The notes below the pieces were generated by a model. That model searched no databases and was not told the DNA's origin. It saw only the letters and a program-made list of their open reading frames with translations. Shown here in pieces: positions 27,140-35,673 of a DNA stretch of 64,000 nt (positions within the stretch are counted from its first letter, which is position 1; each line of letters begins with the position of its first letter). The stretch is taken from contig BQMY01000075.1 of NCBI GenBank assembly GCA_022181065.1, positions 124,001-188,000 of the forward strand. Direction: 5' to 3'. Source of the stretch: Melioribacteraceae bacterium (GTDB lineage Bacteria; Bacteroidota; Ignavibacteria; Ignavibacteriales; Melioribacteraceae). A program made the translations under genes and the position numbers.

Positions 27140-29325
27140 ATTTCAAGTTTAACTGTTGCTGTCGGTAAAAATGGAAGCATATTAACACGCTTCCCGGTAT
27201 CTCTTTCGAAATAAAATATGTTACCTCTATCGTAAACATTCAGTACACTCACATCGAGATATAATTTTAATCCGTAAAATTCAGTGACTTTTGACAGACT
27301 GAAATCGAGGCGGTGGTAATCAGGCAGTCGTCCAACATTTTTAGAACCAAGCATTAAGTATGGTGAATAGCGTAAATAACGGTTAGCGAGATCGGTAAAA
27401 TATGCTTTGTCATAATACCCGATAATTTGAGTATATGGCATACCCGAGTGATAACTGAATGTTGCGCTTGCGATAAATTCGTTTCCTAAATCAGCCTGAA
27501 GAATAAAATTCGCCGCGTTACGGACATCGTATCGTGGCGCATACTTGAATCCGTTTAACTCTTTCTCCGCTCTACTCCATGTGTAGCCGCCGGAGAGCTT
27601 GAATATATCGAAATAATAATCGAACGCGAGTTCTATACCATATGCGGTACCCGCTGCGGGCAGCAAGTCAGGATCTTCAAGATAGTATTTTTGCTCGTTC
27701 AGGGTGGGTACGTTGGAGAGTAATTTATAATAAGTCTCCAATTCCAGAGAGATTACCGGGATTGGTTCGAATTCAAAACCCAGAATGAAATGATCCGAAC
27801 TTGCCGGTTTAAGGTATTTGGGTGATACAATCCAGGGTTCAAATATTGTGAGGAGAGCGTTTTCATCCGAAACTGTGGTGAACTCCTGGAAGTACCTGCC
27901 CCAGCCACCTTTGACAGATAAATTATCTGTAAGTCGATATAAACCGCTGATACGAGGTTCCATGAAATTTTCGCCTGCGGTTCCGGCGGCAATTCGTGTG
28001 ATGTTAAATCGTGTTCCAAACTCAAGTCCGAAGTTTTTATGACGCATCAATTTATATTTGGCGAAGAAACTAATGTTTGCGCCGTAAGTATCAATAGCCG
28101 AAATTCCGCCACGGATATTCTCAAGTTCAAGTCGGGAATCGATCTCCTTGATTTGAATGCCCGCCATAACTTCATCGTTGCTTGGAAAAAGATAATTTAT
28201 TGAAGTCCGCATTGAGAGATCGGCGATCTCATTTTTCATGTAACGCGAGCCTGAATTGTTAGGGTTCTGCTCCCCCCTGAAATTACTCACGTTGATGTTA
28301 AACTGATAAAAGAGGGGACTGTTTTCGAGCACCTGAAACCATTTGAGTCCGTAAATGCTGTTAAACCACTTGTAATTTTCCTTTGACGGATCATTGTGAT
28401 CTATAATGTCGCCACTCACAAAACCGTTGACTGTAAATTTTCGTCCTGATATAATTTTCGGATTTGAATAGCTCGCTGAAAATGCGGCATCATAAAATTC
28501 GAGTGGTGCGTTCTGGTTATTCAAAAACTTCTGGAGTATATCAGTTGAAAAACTTTTTCTTCCGGAAATAAAAAACGAGCCATAAGGATATGGACCTTCA
28601 ACCAGTGCCTTGCCGGATAAATAACTTGAAGAAGCTCTTCCCGAATATCTGTTCTTGTTACCTTCCTTGGTGACTATACTCATAACCGAAGAAAGTCTGC
28701 CGCTGTATTCTGTAGGAAAGCCACCTTTGTAGAATTCTACACTGTTGATAATTTCCGGGTCGATAACACTGAAAAGACCGAGAGCATGAAATGGAGAGTA
28801 AACCGTCGCGCCATTCAGAAGCACAAGGTTCTGGTTACTACTGCCGCCACGTACATTATATCGCGCCGATACATCCCCGGTTGACTGCACTCCGGGAAGG
28901 AACTGCAGTGACCGGAAGATATCGGCTTCTACGCCCTTGGGCAGGGTTTCGAGTGATTTAACTGATATATTTTCCAGACTCACGACAGCTTCGTTCGGTG
29001 CGCGCTCAAGTCTGCCGAGCTTTTCGATGGTTTCCATCATGAAGCTTGTGGTGGTAAGCTGGATTTTTTCTTCGGTAATTTGACCTCTACCGATATAAAC
29101 TTTCAGGTTTTTCGTTACATATCCAACGTATGAAACTTTGACGGTGTAAAATTTATCGGGTGGAATTGAAGTAATGTGAAAAATACCACTGGCATTGGTT
29201 GAACTACCGCGCCCCAGTTCTTCAATAAAAATATTGGCGTATGAAAGTGCCTCATCATTAAGCGAATCTACCACAATTCCTCTGAATGTGCCCATGGATT
29301 GAGCCTCTGTATCAGAAAAACTCAA
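27136..29325 (-). CDS. TonB-dependent receptor with carboxypeptidase-regulatory-like N-domain
   Basis: Outer-membrane active transporter. From the N-terminus: CarboxypepD_reg-like domain (FRGIVVDSLNDEALSYANIFIEE, SYVGYVTKNL), plug domain (LPGVQSTGDVSARYNVRGGSSNQNLVLLNG) and a barrel ending ATVKLEI. 729 residues from the TTG at 29325. That start leaves no signal peptide, yet the frame stays open upstream and encodes a hydrophobic stretch (IRFFYSLIFLIIISAL) ending in AQ; GGAG at 29376-29379 is 5 nt before an ATC codon at 29370. No ATG, GTG or well-placed TTG precedes it, so initiation may use a rare codon, or a base error is present. Partner: DUF4249 lipoprotein downstream. Confidence 0.88.
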   Translation of the reverse strand: MSFSDTEAQSMGTFRGIVVDSLNDEALSYANIFIEELGRGSSTNASGIFHITSIPPDKFYTVKVSYVGYVTKNLKVYIGRGQITEEKIQLTTTSFMMETIEKLGRLERAPNEAVVSLENISVKSLETLPKGVEADIFRSLQFLPGVQSTGDVSARYNVRGGSSNQNLVLLNGATVYSPFHALGLFSVIDPEIINSVEFYKGGFPTEYSGRLSSVMSIVTKEGNKNRYSGRASSSYLSGKALVEGPYPYGSFFISGRKSFSTDILQKFLNNQNAPLEFYDAAFSASYSNPKIISGRKFTVNGFVSGDIIDHNDPSKENYKWFNSIYGLKWFQVLENSPLFYQFNINVSNFRGEQNPNNSGSRYMKNEIADLSMRTSINYLFPSNDEVMAGIQIKEIDSRLELENIRGGISAIDTYGANISFFAKYKLMRHKNFGLEFGTRFNITRIAAGTAGENFMEPRISGLYRLTDNLSVKGGWGRYFQEFTTVSDENALLTIFEPWIVSPKYLKPASSDHFILGFEFEPIPVISLELETYYKLLSNVPTLNEQKYYLEDPDLLPAAGTAYGIELAFDYYFDIFKLSGGYTWSRAEKELNGFKYAPRYDVRNAANFILQADLGNEFIASATFSYHSGMPYTQIIGYYDKAYFTDLANRYLRYSPYLMLGSKNVGRLPDYHRLDFSLSKVTEFYGLKLYLDVSVLNVYDRGNIFYFERDTGKRVNMLPFLPTATVKLEI

Positions 29326-29537
29326 CGCAGATATTATAATCAGAAATATTAAGCTGTAGAAAAATCTGATGACTACTCCGGAATAAATTTCTTTACAAAG
29401 AGAAATTAAATATATATTAATTATATGGAAAGGGACAAAATTTTACGCGGAAAATTATTTGCATTGTCTCTCAAAAGAGCATGGATTTAGAACTTAAAAT
29501 TATTACTACATGTTTTACAGAAAAAAACGGAGGAATT

Positions 29538-30050
29538 ATGTATAGATTTGGAGTACTTTTTTTATTAACCGTGTTATTGGTTGCTTGTGGAGGTAACGCG
29601 GATAATATCACTGTGAATCAGGAGGCACCTGATTTTACTTTACAGGATATCGATGGAAACAATTACAAGCTGTCAGATTATGAGGGTGAAAACCCGGTAG
29701 TGATATATTTTTATCCCAAAGCTTCTACACCCGGATGTACCAAACAGGCATGTGGAATCAGGGACGATTTCGCCAAATTTGATGAGAAGGGGATAAAAGT
29801 ATTTGGAGTTAGTGTTGACGATAAAGAAGATTTGGCAGAGTTCAGAGAAGAATATACCCTTAATTTTCCGCTACTTTCCGACGCTGACAAAAAAGTTGCG
29901 GAAGAATATGGAGTTCTGAATAATATTGGTTTGGCAAGCAGAATAACATTTATAATAGACAAATCAGGCAAAATTGCTGAAATAATCCGTGATGTGGATG
30001 TAGATACCCATTCTGATGATGTTTATAAAATCGCGAGTAAGCTTCTTTAA
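29538..30050 (+). CDS. Lipoprotein peroxiredoxin, BCP/PrxQ type
   Basis: Thiol peroxidase reducing H2O2 or organic peroxides. Peroxidatic Cys67 in YPKASTPGCTKQ and Cys72 four residues on (C-x4-C) give the BCP/PrxQ two-cysteine pattern; APDFTLQDIDG and FGVSVDDKEDLAEF are also diagnostic. Unusually it carries a signal peptide with lipobox LVAC (Cys17), placing it in the periplasm on a membrane anchor. I chose the ATG at 29538, preceded by GGAGG, over an upstream in-frame ATG at 29481 that would bury the signal peptide. 170 aa. Confidence 0.9.
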   Translation: MYRFGVLFLLTVLLVACGGNADNITVNQEAPDFTLQDIDGNNYKLSDYEGENPVVIYFYPKASTPGCTKQACGIRDDFAKFDEKGIKVFGVSVDDKEDLAEFREEYTLNFPLLSDADKKVAEEYGVLNNIGLASRITFIIDKSGKIAEIIRDVDVDTHSDDVYKIASKLL

Positions 30051-30052
30051 AA

Positions 30053-30078
30053 TAAAAAAGGGGCGATCACCCGCCCCT
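30053..30078 (-). terminator. Intrinsic terminator (minus strand)
   Basis: GGGGCG (30060-30065) pairs with CGCCCC (30072-30077); reading leftward it is followed by a T-run. It serves the RND pump operon and abuts the peroxiredoxin stop. Confidence 0.7.
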
Positions 30079-30098
30079 GCCCAAGTAGCCGGCTAATG

Positions 30099-33000
30099 TT
30101 AGTTTTCGCGCTTTACATAAGCCGGTTCCAATTCAATTCGTTGCTTTTTCCTGTTAAACAACTTACGAATATCACTAATAACAAAAAGTGCTGAAGGTAA
30201 CATCAAAAGTGTGAGGAATGTACCAAATATTAATCCGAATGCTACCGAAACCGCCATCGGTACAAGGAATTGTCCCTGTTCGCTCGTAAGCATAATGATT
30301 GGTGCCAGTCCTGCGGCAGTTGTGATGGTTGTCAACAATATCGGACGGAAACGTGTGATCCCCGCCTCGTAAAGAGCATCTCTCACACCCAACCCATCTT
30401 TGATCAGATTGTTATATTTATCTACCAGAACAACCGAATCGTTAATGATAATACCAGCGAGTGCCACTATCCCAAGGAATGAAAGTATAGACACCGGTAT
30501 TCCGACAATATAGTGTCCGAAAACAGCGCCAATTACGCCCAACGGTATCAGGGACATGATCAATGCAGTCTGCCAGTATGATTTCAATAAAAACATAAGG
30601 ATTGTAAACATAATAAGAACAGCGATTGTCATGGAAGAAACCATCGAACCGGTCATTTTGTCAACTTCCTCTGACTGACCACCAAACGCTCTCGAAACGT
30701 TGTCAACCTTGCTGAGAACTGAAGGTACTATAGACGCGTTCAATTCCTGCAGAACAATCGACTGATCATTTTTTGAATAATCGAGATCGGCGTAAACCGT
30801 AATCGATCGTTGTCCGTTTTCATGACGAATTCTTCTTATACTTCTCTGAATTTTATATTCTGCAACTTCCTTAAATGGTACATATTCGCCTTGCGGAGTT
30901 CTCACTTTAAGATTTTCTACCTGACTGATTGAAACCCTGTCGTCTTTCGGAAAACGTACCCAGATTTTAACTTCGTCGCGCCCGCGCTGTAGTCTCATAA
31001 CTTCCTGACCGTAAAAACCTTGTCTGAGCTGAGTTGTGAGGTCGCGTAATGTAAATCCGAGCGCTTTACCTTTCGGTTTCAAGTCAACAACAAATTCATT
31101 ATTACCTAAGGGGGTATCATCACGAATATCTTTCACACCATCAATCTTTTTAAGTTCTTCTTTCAGCAGATCTTTAGCTTTCATTAGTTCGGCATAATCA
31201 GGACTCATAAATTTTACGGAGATAGGAGAACCGCCGAACTGCCAGCCACCGACAGTGATATTTTCCGCTTCCGGGTAGGTTCCGATATAATCACCCAAAG
31301 CGTGTGAAAATTCACCGATTGTGTATTCTCTGTCTGCGGAGGAGGGGAGTACGAAGAAAATATTTATTGTTCCCGAATTCATCCACGAAGTAAAGTGTAA
31401 TATCGGATTGAGGTTATTCTCAACAGAATCTGCCCATACTTTCCCAAACGAAAGCGATTTATCTATAAGATCATTTCTTATCTCGTCAGCAACCTCAGCG
31501 GATGTTCCGGCGGGAAGTTCAACCTGTATTCTCGCGTATGGCGGTTCGAGTTCGGGGAAAAACTGAGCGCGAACATGTGAACCCTGGAACAATCCAGCTA
31601 CAACAAGTATTCCTGCAAGAACGACAGCGGAAACCGCCCATCGGTGCTCGAGACTGATTTTCAGTAAAGGTCCGTAAAATTTATCAATCAACCATTTGAA
31701 TGCTTTATCCAGACGAATACGAAGTCGCCTGAAAAATCCGGTTTCCTGCCCGGCGTCTGTCATAGCTTTTGAATGCGCAAGGTGAGCCGGAAGTATGATC
31801 AATGCTTCAACGAGTGAAAATAGAAGCGCTATAATCACTACCGCGGCAATCTGCCATACATATTTTCCTAACATTCCGTAAAAGTAAAAATAGGGTGTAA
31901 ACGCTACAATGGTCGTGATGATGGAAATAGTGACCGGTTTTATAACATCGAGCGTTCCATCAATTGCTGCGTCAATTGGTCCCTTTCCATACTTCTGATA
32001 CTGATAGTAGATGCTCTCACCGATGATAATCCCATCATCGACCAGAATACCTATTACCATGATCATTCCGAAAAGCGAAAACTGGTTTATACTGATGTTC
32101 AGCGTCCAAAGAACGAAGAACATACCGAGCAACGATATTGGAATACCAAGCGCAACCCAGAATGACAATCTTACATTAAGGAAAATACCCAGTACTACGA
32201 GTACCAGAACCAGGCCGATAATACCATTCTGTGATAACAGGTCGATACGTTCCTGAAGCTGATCAACTTCCTTGATCATGGTGCTGAATTTTACCAAACC
32301 GTTATATTTCTCTTCATACTGACGAGCCATTTCTTCTGTGATTCGGTCTATTTCAACAACATCTTCATTATTGTTGTACATTACGTTAAAACCAACCGAT
32401 TTACGACCATTATATTCGCTGTAAAAACGGTTTTCAGGCCACTGTTCTGTTACTGTACAAATATCGCGAAGTTTTATTTTTTGTCCGTTAATTCCTGATA
32501 CAATTTCAATATTCTCAAGGTCGGCTGCCTGATATTTTTTATTATATGAGCGGATTAGAATTTCCTGCTGGTCGGTAACAACAGAACCCGATGAAATATT
32601 CAGGTTAGCGTTTCTGATAGCGTTTGAGATCTCGCCAATTGTGAGTTTATATCGGATGAGGTCTTCAGGGCGGATTTCAGCAACTATTTCTCGTGCAGGT
32701 AAACCCCACATTCTGATATTGGATATTTTACCCGTTCTGATTAAATCTTCCCGGAATTCCTCTACAATTTTTTTAAGGGTGAACAGGTCTTCAGGTCCAT
32801 ATATACTAAGCATGATAGCCCTGTTCCACATTGTGTTCTGGTAAACAACCGGTTTTTCAGCATTTGTTGGATAATTGCTTACAGAGTTGACAGAATTTTT
32901 AATATTCTGCAATGCTTTGTTCATGTCGTAATCGGGATTGATTTCAACATTTATCCAGCCGTAATTATCCTGCGAACCTGATGTGATCTCAAGAATACCT

Positions 33001-33230
33001 TCCATACCTCGAAGGTTTTCCTCAATCTTGATAATAATACCATCTTCTACTTCAATAGCTGATGCACCCGGATAAGGTATATCGATTGAGATCTCTTCAA
33101 TCTCGAACTTGGGATCGAGTCGTTTATTAAGATTCAGGAGCGCGAAAGCACCGGCAACCATAATAACGAGCATAATCCAGTTGGTAACTACAGAATGTTT
33201 AATGAAGTAGTTTACAAAATTCTTTAACAT
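30099..33230 (-). CDS. RND efflux transporter permease (AcrB/HAE1 type)
   Basis: Inner-membrane proton-driven exporter, 1043 aa, the normal length, with 12 expected membrane segments and two large periplasmic loops. The N-terminus VNYFIKHSVVTNWIMLVI and RLDPKFEIEEISI are typical; the proton-relay Asp pair lies in IGILVDDGIIIGES (TM4), and GIVALAGIIINDSVVLVDKYN is the TM10-11 region. Partner adaptor gene lies 75 nt upstream; no TolC-like channel gene is nearby, so an outer-membrane component must be encoded elsewhere. Substrate not inferable. Confidence 0.93.
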   Translation of the reverse strand: MLKNFVNYFIKHSVVTNWIMLVIMVAGAFALLNLNKRLDPKFEIEEISIDIPYPGASAIEVEDGIIIKIEENLRGMEGILEITSGSQDNYGWINVEINPDYDMNKALQNIKNSVNSVSNYPTNAEKPVVYQNTMWNRAIMLSIYGPEDLFTLKKIVEEFREDLIRTGKISNIRMWGLPAREIVAEIRPEDLIRYKLTIGEISNAIRNANLNISSGSVVTDQQEILIRSYNKKYQAADLENIEIVSGINGQKIKLRDICTVTEQWPENRFYSEYNGRKSVGFNVMYNNNEDVVEIDRITEEMARQYEEKYNGLVKFSTMIKEVDQLQERIDLLSQNGIIGLVLVLVVLGIFLNVRLSFWVALGIPISLLGMFFVLWTLNISINQFSLFGMIMVIGILVDDGIIIGESIYYQYQKYGKGPIDAAIDGTLDVIKPVTISIITTIVAFTPYFYFYGMLGKYVWQIAAVVIIALLFSLVEALIILPAHLAHSKAMTDAGQETGFFRRLRIRLDKAFKWLIDKFYGPLLKISLEHRWAVSAVVLAGILVVAGLFQGSHVRAQFFPELEPPYARIQVELPAGTSAEVADEIRNDLIDKSLSFGKVWADSVENNLNPILHFTSWMNSGTINIFFVLPSSADREYTIGEFSHALGDYIGTYPEAENITVGGWQFGGSPISVKFMSPDYAELMKAKDLLKEELKKIDGVKDIRDDTPLGNNEFVVDLKPKGKALGFTLRDLTTQLRQGFYGQEVMRLQRGRDEVKIWVRFPKDDRVSISQVENLKVRTPQGEYVPFKEVAEYKIQRSIRRIRHENGQRSITVYADLDYSKNDQSIVLQELNASIVPSVLSKVDNVSRAFGGQSEEVDKMTGSMVSSMTIAVLIMFTILMFLLKSYWQTALIMSLIPLGVIGAVFGHYIVGIPVSILSFLGIVALAGIIINDSVVLVDKYNNLIKDGLGVRDALYEAGITRFRPILLTTITTAAGLAPIIMLTSEQGQFLVPMAVSVAFGLIFGTFLTLLMLPSALFVISDIRKLFNRKKQRIELEPAYVKREN

Positions 33231-33262
33231 CTTGATTGTCCTTATATTAACAAATAGGCGGG

Positions 33263-33299
33263 ACTGCGGAGGATCATCCCCCCGAGATCCATCCGCAGT
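33263..33299 (-). promoter_or_regulatory. Intercistronic hairpin between adaptor and RND permease genes
   Basis: ACTGCGGAGGATC (33263-33275) pairs with GATCC-a-TCCGCAGT (33286-33299), a 12-13 bp stem with one bulge and 10-nt loop. No T-run follows in the reading direction, so it looks like an mRNA-stabilising or expression-balancing structure rather than a terminator. Confidence 0.45.
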
Positions 33300-33305
33300 T
33301 ATTGG

Positions 33306-34517
33306 CTATTTGGCTACAGCTAAACTTCCTTCTTCCATTTCTTTTTCAACTTTATCCTGCATTTTTGATTTGGCAAGATCTTCAGTTGTCTGAATATTCA
33401 TGCCAACAAGGGGTTTCTGCAGGATGGTTGTAACTAATTGTGTGTTTTCAGGAAATGTTTTCGCGACAATAGCGTTTTGTCCCTGGAAAGCCAGAATATC
33501 GACTATTTCGCGACCAAGTTTTCCATCTTCATTAGTATAAATCTCATTATCATTACCAATCACATGACGTGGTATTTCAGCTACTTCCTCAAGTTTTCTG
33601 CCCGTGATATCAACGTGAACATAGTTGCCGGGGTAGAAAGTACTTAGCAGATGGTTATTTGTAAACTGAACATAAACGTTGAGAGATTGCGAGTTTCTTT
33701 CAAGTTTTGTGTCTCTTCTAACCAATCTGCCTGAAAGCTTAACATTTTCATTATCTTCCGAATAAATGCTCACACTGCTGGATCCGTTAAAATCAACGAG
33801 GTTATAGTCTTGTACCAAAAGTGGAACTGCAATCTCGAGGTGGTTTACATCCTCAAGTTCAAAAAGCTGTTGACCCCGGTTTATATAACCATCTGCAAAT
33901 ATACCTTCGGATTTAATGTATCCGCTGAAAGGAGCCTTTACAGTATGTTTTGAGACAAGAATTTCCTGATTTTTCACAGAGTAAAATTTAGTGTAAATAT
34001 TTTTCGAACTGATTTTAATTTTTTCCTGTGAGGTAGAGATTTCAGGTAGTTCTGGCACGGTATTGTTGATATCGAGTGATGTAAAATAGGTATGCCATTT
34101 TTCATAAACCTCGGCATCCTCAACCTTGAGGTCGGGAAGTATTGAGGCAACATTATTTATAAAATCAGAACGCATTGAAAATAGCGAGTTTTCAGCCTCG
34201 CGTTTGTCAATTTCAATAACAACCTCATCCTTCGATACGAATGTGCCCGTTTTTAATCCGTTTTTGGAATAATCAACCTTGCCACTTACCTCAGCAACTA
34301 CACTGAGTGACCTTTGTGACTCGATAACTCCATTTCCCGAGACGAGCAGATTAACTTCACTAAAATGTACATTTTCAACTTTGACAGTTCTTACTTCGGG
34401 TTCGAGTTCTTTTTTATTGCTTTCTTTATTCCCGGAACTTAGCAGCATCATACCACTAGCACCAAAAGCAACAATAATAACAACAATGGCAACTTTAAGA
34501 TATAAACTCTTTTTCAT
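33306..34517 (-). CDS. RND efflux periplasmic adaptor (membrane fusion protein)
   Basis: One N-terminal membrane segment (about residues 7-27), then the lipoyl/barrel-sandwich half SGNGVIESQRSLSVVAEVSGKV and its matching half HTVKAPFSGYIKSEGIFADGYI, separated by an alpha-helical hairpin region, then beta-barrel and membrane-proximal domains (VPLLVQDYNLVDF, FYPGNYVHVDITGR). 403 aa is normal. It is the first gene of the two-gene efflux operon and would link the RND permease to an outer-membrane channel. Confidence 0.92.
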   Translation of the reverse strand: MKKSLYLKVAIVVIIVAFGASGMMLLSSGNKESNKKELEPEVRTVKVENVHFSEVNLLVSGNGVIESQRSLSVVAEVSGKVDYSKNGLKTGTFVSKDEVVIEIDKREAENSLFSMRSDFINNVASILPDLKVEDAEVYEKWHTYFTSLDINNTVPELPEISTSQEKIKISSKNIYTKFYSVKNQEILVSKHTVKAPFSGYIKSEGIFADGYINRGQQLFELEDVNHLEIAVPLLVQDYNLVDFNGSSSVSIYSEDNENVKLSGRLVRRDTKLERNSQSLNVYVQFTNNHLLSTFYPGNYVHVDITGRKLEEVAEIPRHVIGNDNEIYTNEDGKLGREIVDILAFQGQNAIVAKTFPENTQLVTTILQKPLVGMNIQTTEDLAKSKMQDKVEKEMEEGSLAVAK

Positions 34518-34739
34518 GACTTTTTTCGCAATTATTTTTTATACTGTTTGCTAATTAGGACGCAAACAACCTGTCAAAAGTTACATATGAGTTCTATTAA
34601 TTTTTCTGTTTGGAGGAAAGTAAAATTTCTAAAAAAAAGACCAAAAATGATAAAAGTGTATTTTTTCTGCAAATTATTTTTTACAAAGTAAAATATCTTC
34701 AAGATGTGGTTGGTTAGAAAAAATTTATTATATATTTTT

Positions 34740-34755
34740 AAGATGTTAACATCTT
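34740..34755. promoter_or_regulatory. Perfect 16-bp palindrome between efflux operon and nfnA
   Basis: AAGATGTTAACATCTT is fully self-complementary, 61 bp before the nfnA start codon; a related half-site CAAGATGTGG lies at 34700-34709. The 298-nt spacer is otherwise very AT-rich and serves divergent promoters. Operator function is inferred. Confidence 0.4.
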
Positions 34756-34815
34756 GTCATCTATGTTTCGTCTGCGGTTAACTCCATAATTTACACCGAA
34801 TTAAAGGATGAAGTT

Positions 34816-35673
34816 ATGAACAAAATTCTCTACAAAAAGCAGCTCTCCGAAACAGTATTTTTAATGCGTGTTGAAGCTCCTTTAATTGCTGAAGAAAGAA
34901 AAGCCGGTCAATTTGTTATTCTGCAACTGGATAATGAATATGGTGAAAGAATCCCGCTTACTATTGCTGACGCTGATAAAACGGAAGGTTCAATTACAAT
35001 AATATTTCAGGTTGTTGGTAAATCTACAACCGATCTGGCCGAGAAGGCTGAAGGCGATTTTATTGAAACAATTGTTGGTCCACTCGGTACACCAACTCAC
35101 ATTAAAAACTACGGAACAGTTGTTTGTGTGGGCGGTGGTATAGGAGTCGCGCCTCTCCATCCAATCGCGCAAGCATTAAAGGCAGCGGGTAATAAAGTTA
35201 TTACAATTATTGGTGCACGTAACAAAGAATTGCTGATCCTTGAAGATGAAATGAAAGCAATAGCCGATGAATTTGTTGTCTGTACAGATGATGGTTCATA
35301 TGGTAGAAAAGCTCTCGTTACCGAACCTTTGAAAGAGTTCTGTGAAATGGATCCAAAACCCGATATGGCAATAGCTATCGGACCACCGGTAATGATGAAA
35401 TTCTGTGCCGAAACAACCCGACCTTATGAGGTTTATACAGAAGTGTCGTTGAATACCATTATGGTTGATGGCACCGGTATGTGCGGCGGCTGCAGGGTCA
35501 ACGTTGACGGCAAAGCTAAATTTGTCTGTGTGGACGGTCCTGAATTTGATGGGCACAAAGTTGATTTTGATAACATGATCTCCCGTCTGAATTCGTATAA
35601 AAAGTTTGAAAGTGATGCTCACAATTGCAGACTCGATCAACAAATCAAGGAAAAAGAGGAGGCTGCATTATGA
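34816..35673 (+). CDS. nfnA: NfnA-type ferredoxin-NADP reductase small subunit
   Basis: FAD- and [2Fe-2S]-binding subunit of NADH-dependent reduced ferredoxin:NADP+ oxidoreductase (also annotated sulfide dehydrogenase subunit SudB). FAD-domain RIPLTIADADKTEGSITIIF, NAD loop VCVGGGIGVAPLHPIA, CTDDGSYGRKALVTEPL, and the C-terminal cluster motif DGTGMCGGCRVNVDGKAKFVCVDG are present; 285 aa is typical. It ends with an ATGA overlap onto the large-subunit gene. Electron bifurcation between NADH, NADPH and ferredoxin in the cytoplasm is the expected role. Confidence 0.9.
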   Translation: MNKILYKKQLSETVFLMRVEAPLIAEERKAGQFVILQLDNEYGERIPLTIADADKTEGSITIIFQVVGKSTTDLAEKAEGDFIETIVGPLGTPTHIKNYGTVVCVGGGIGVAPLHPIAQALKAAGNKVITIIGARNKELLILEDEMKAIADEFVVCTDDGSYGRKALVTEPLKEFCEMDPKPDMAIAIGPPVMMKFCAETTRPYEVYTEVSLNTIMVDGTGMCGGCRVNVDGKAKFVCVDGPEFDGHKVDFDNMISRLNSYKKFESDAHNCRLDQQIKEKEEAAL

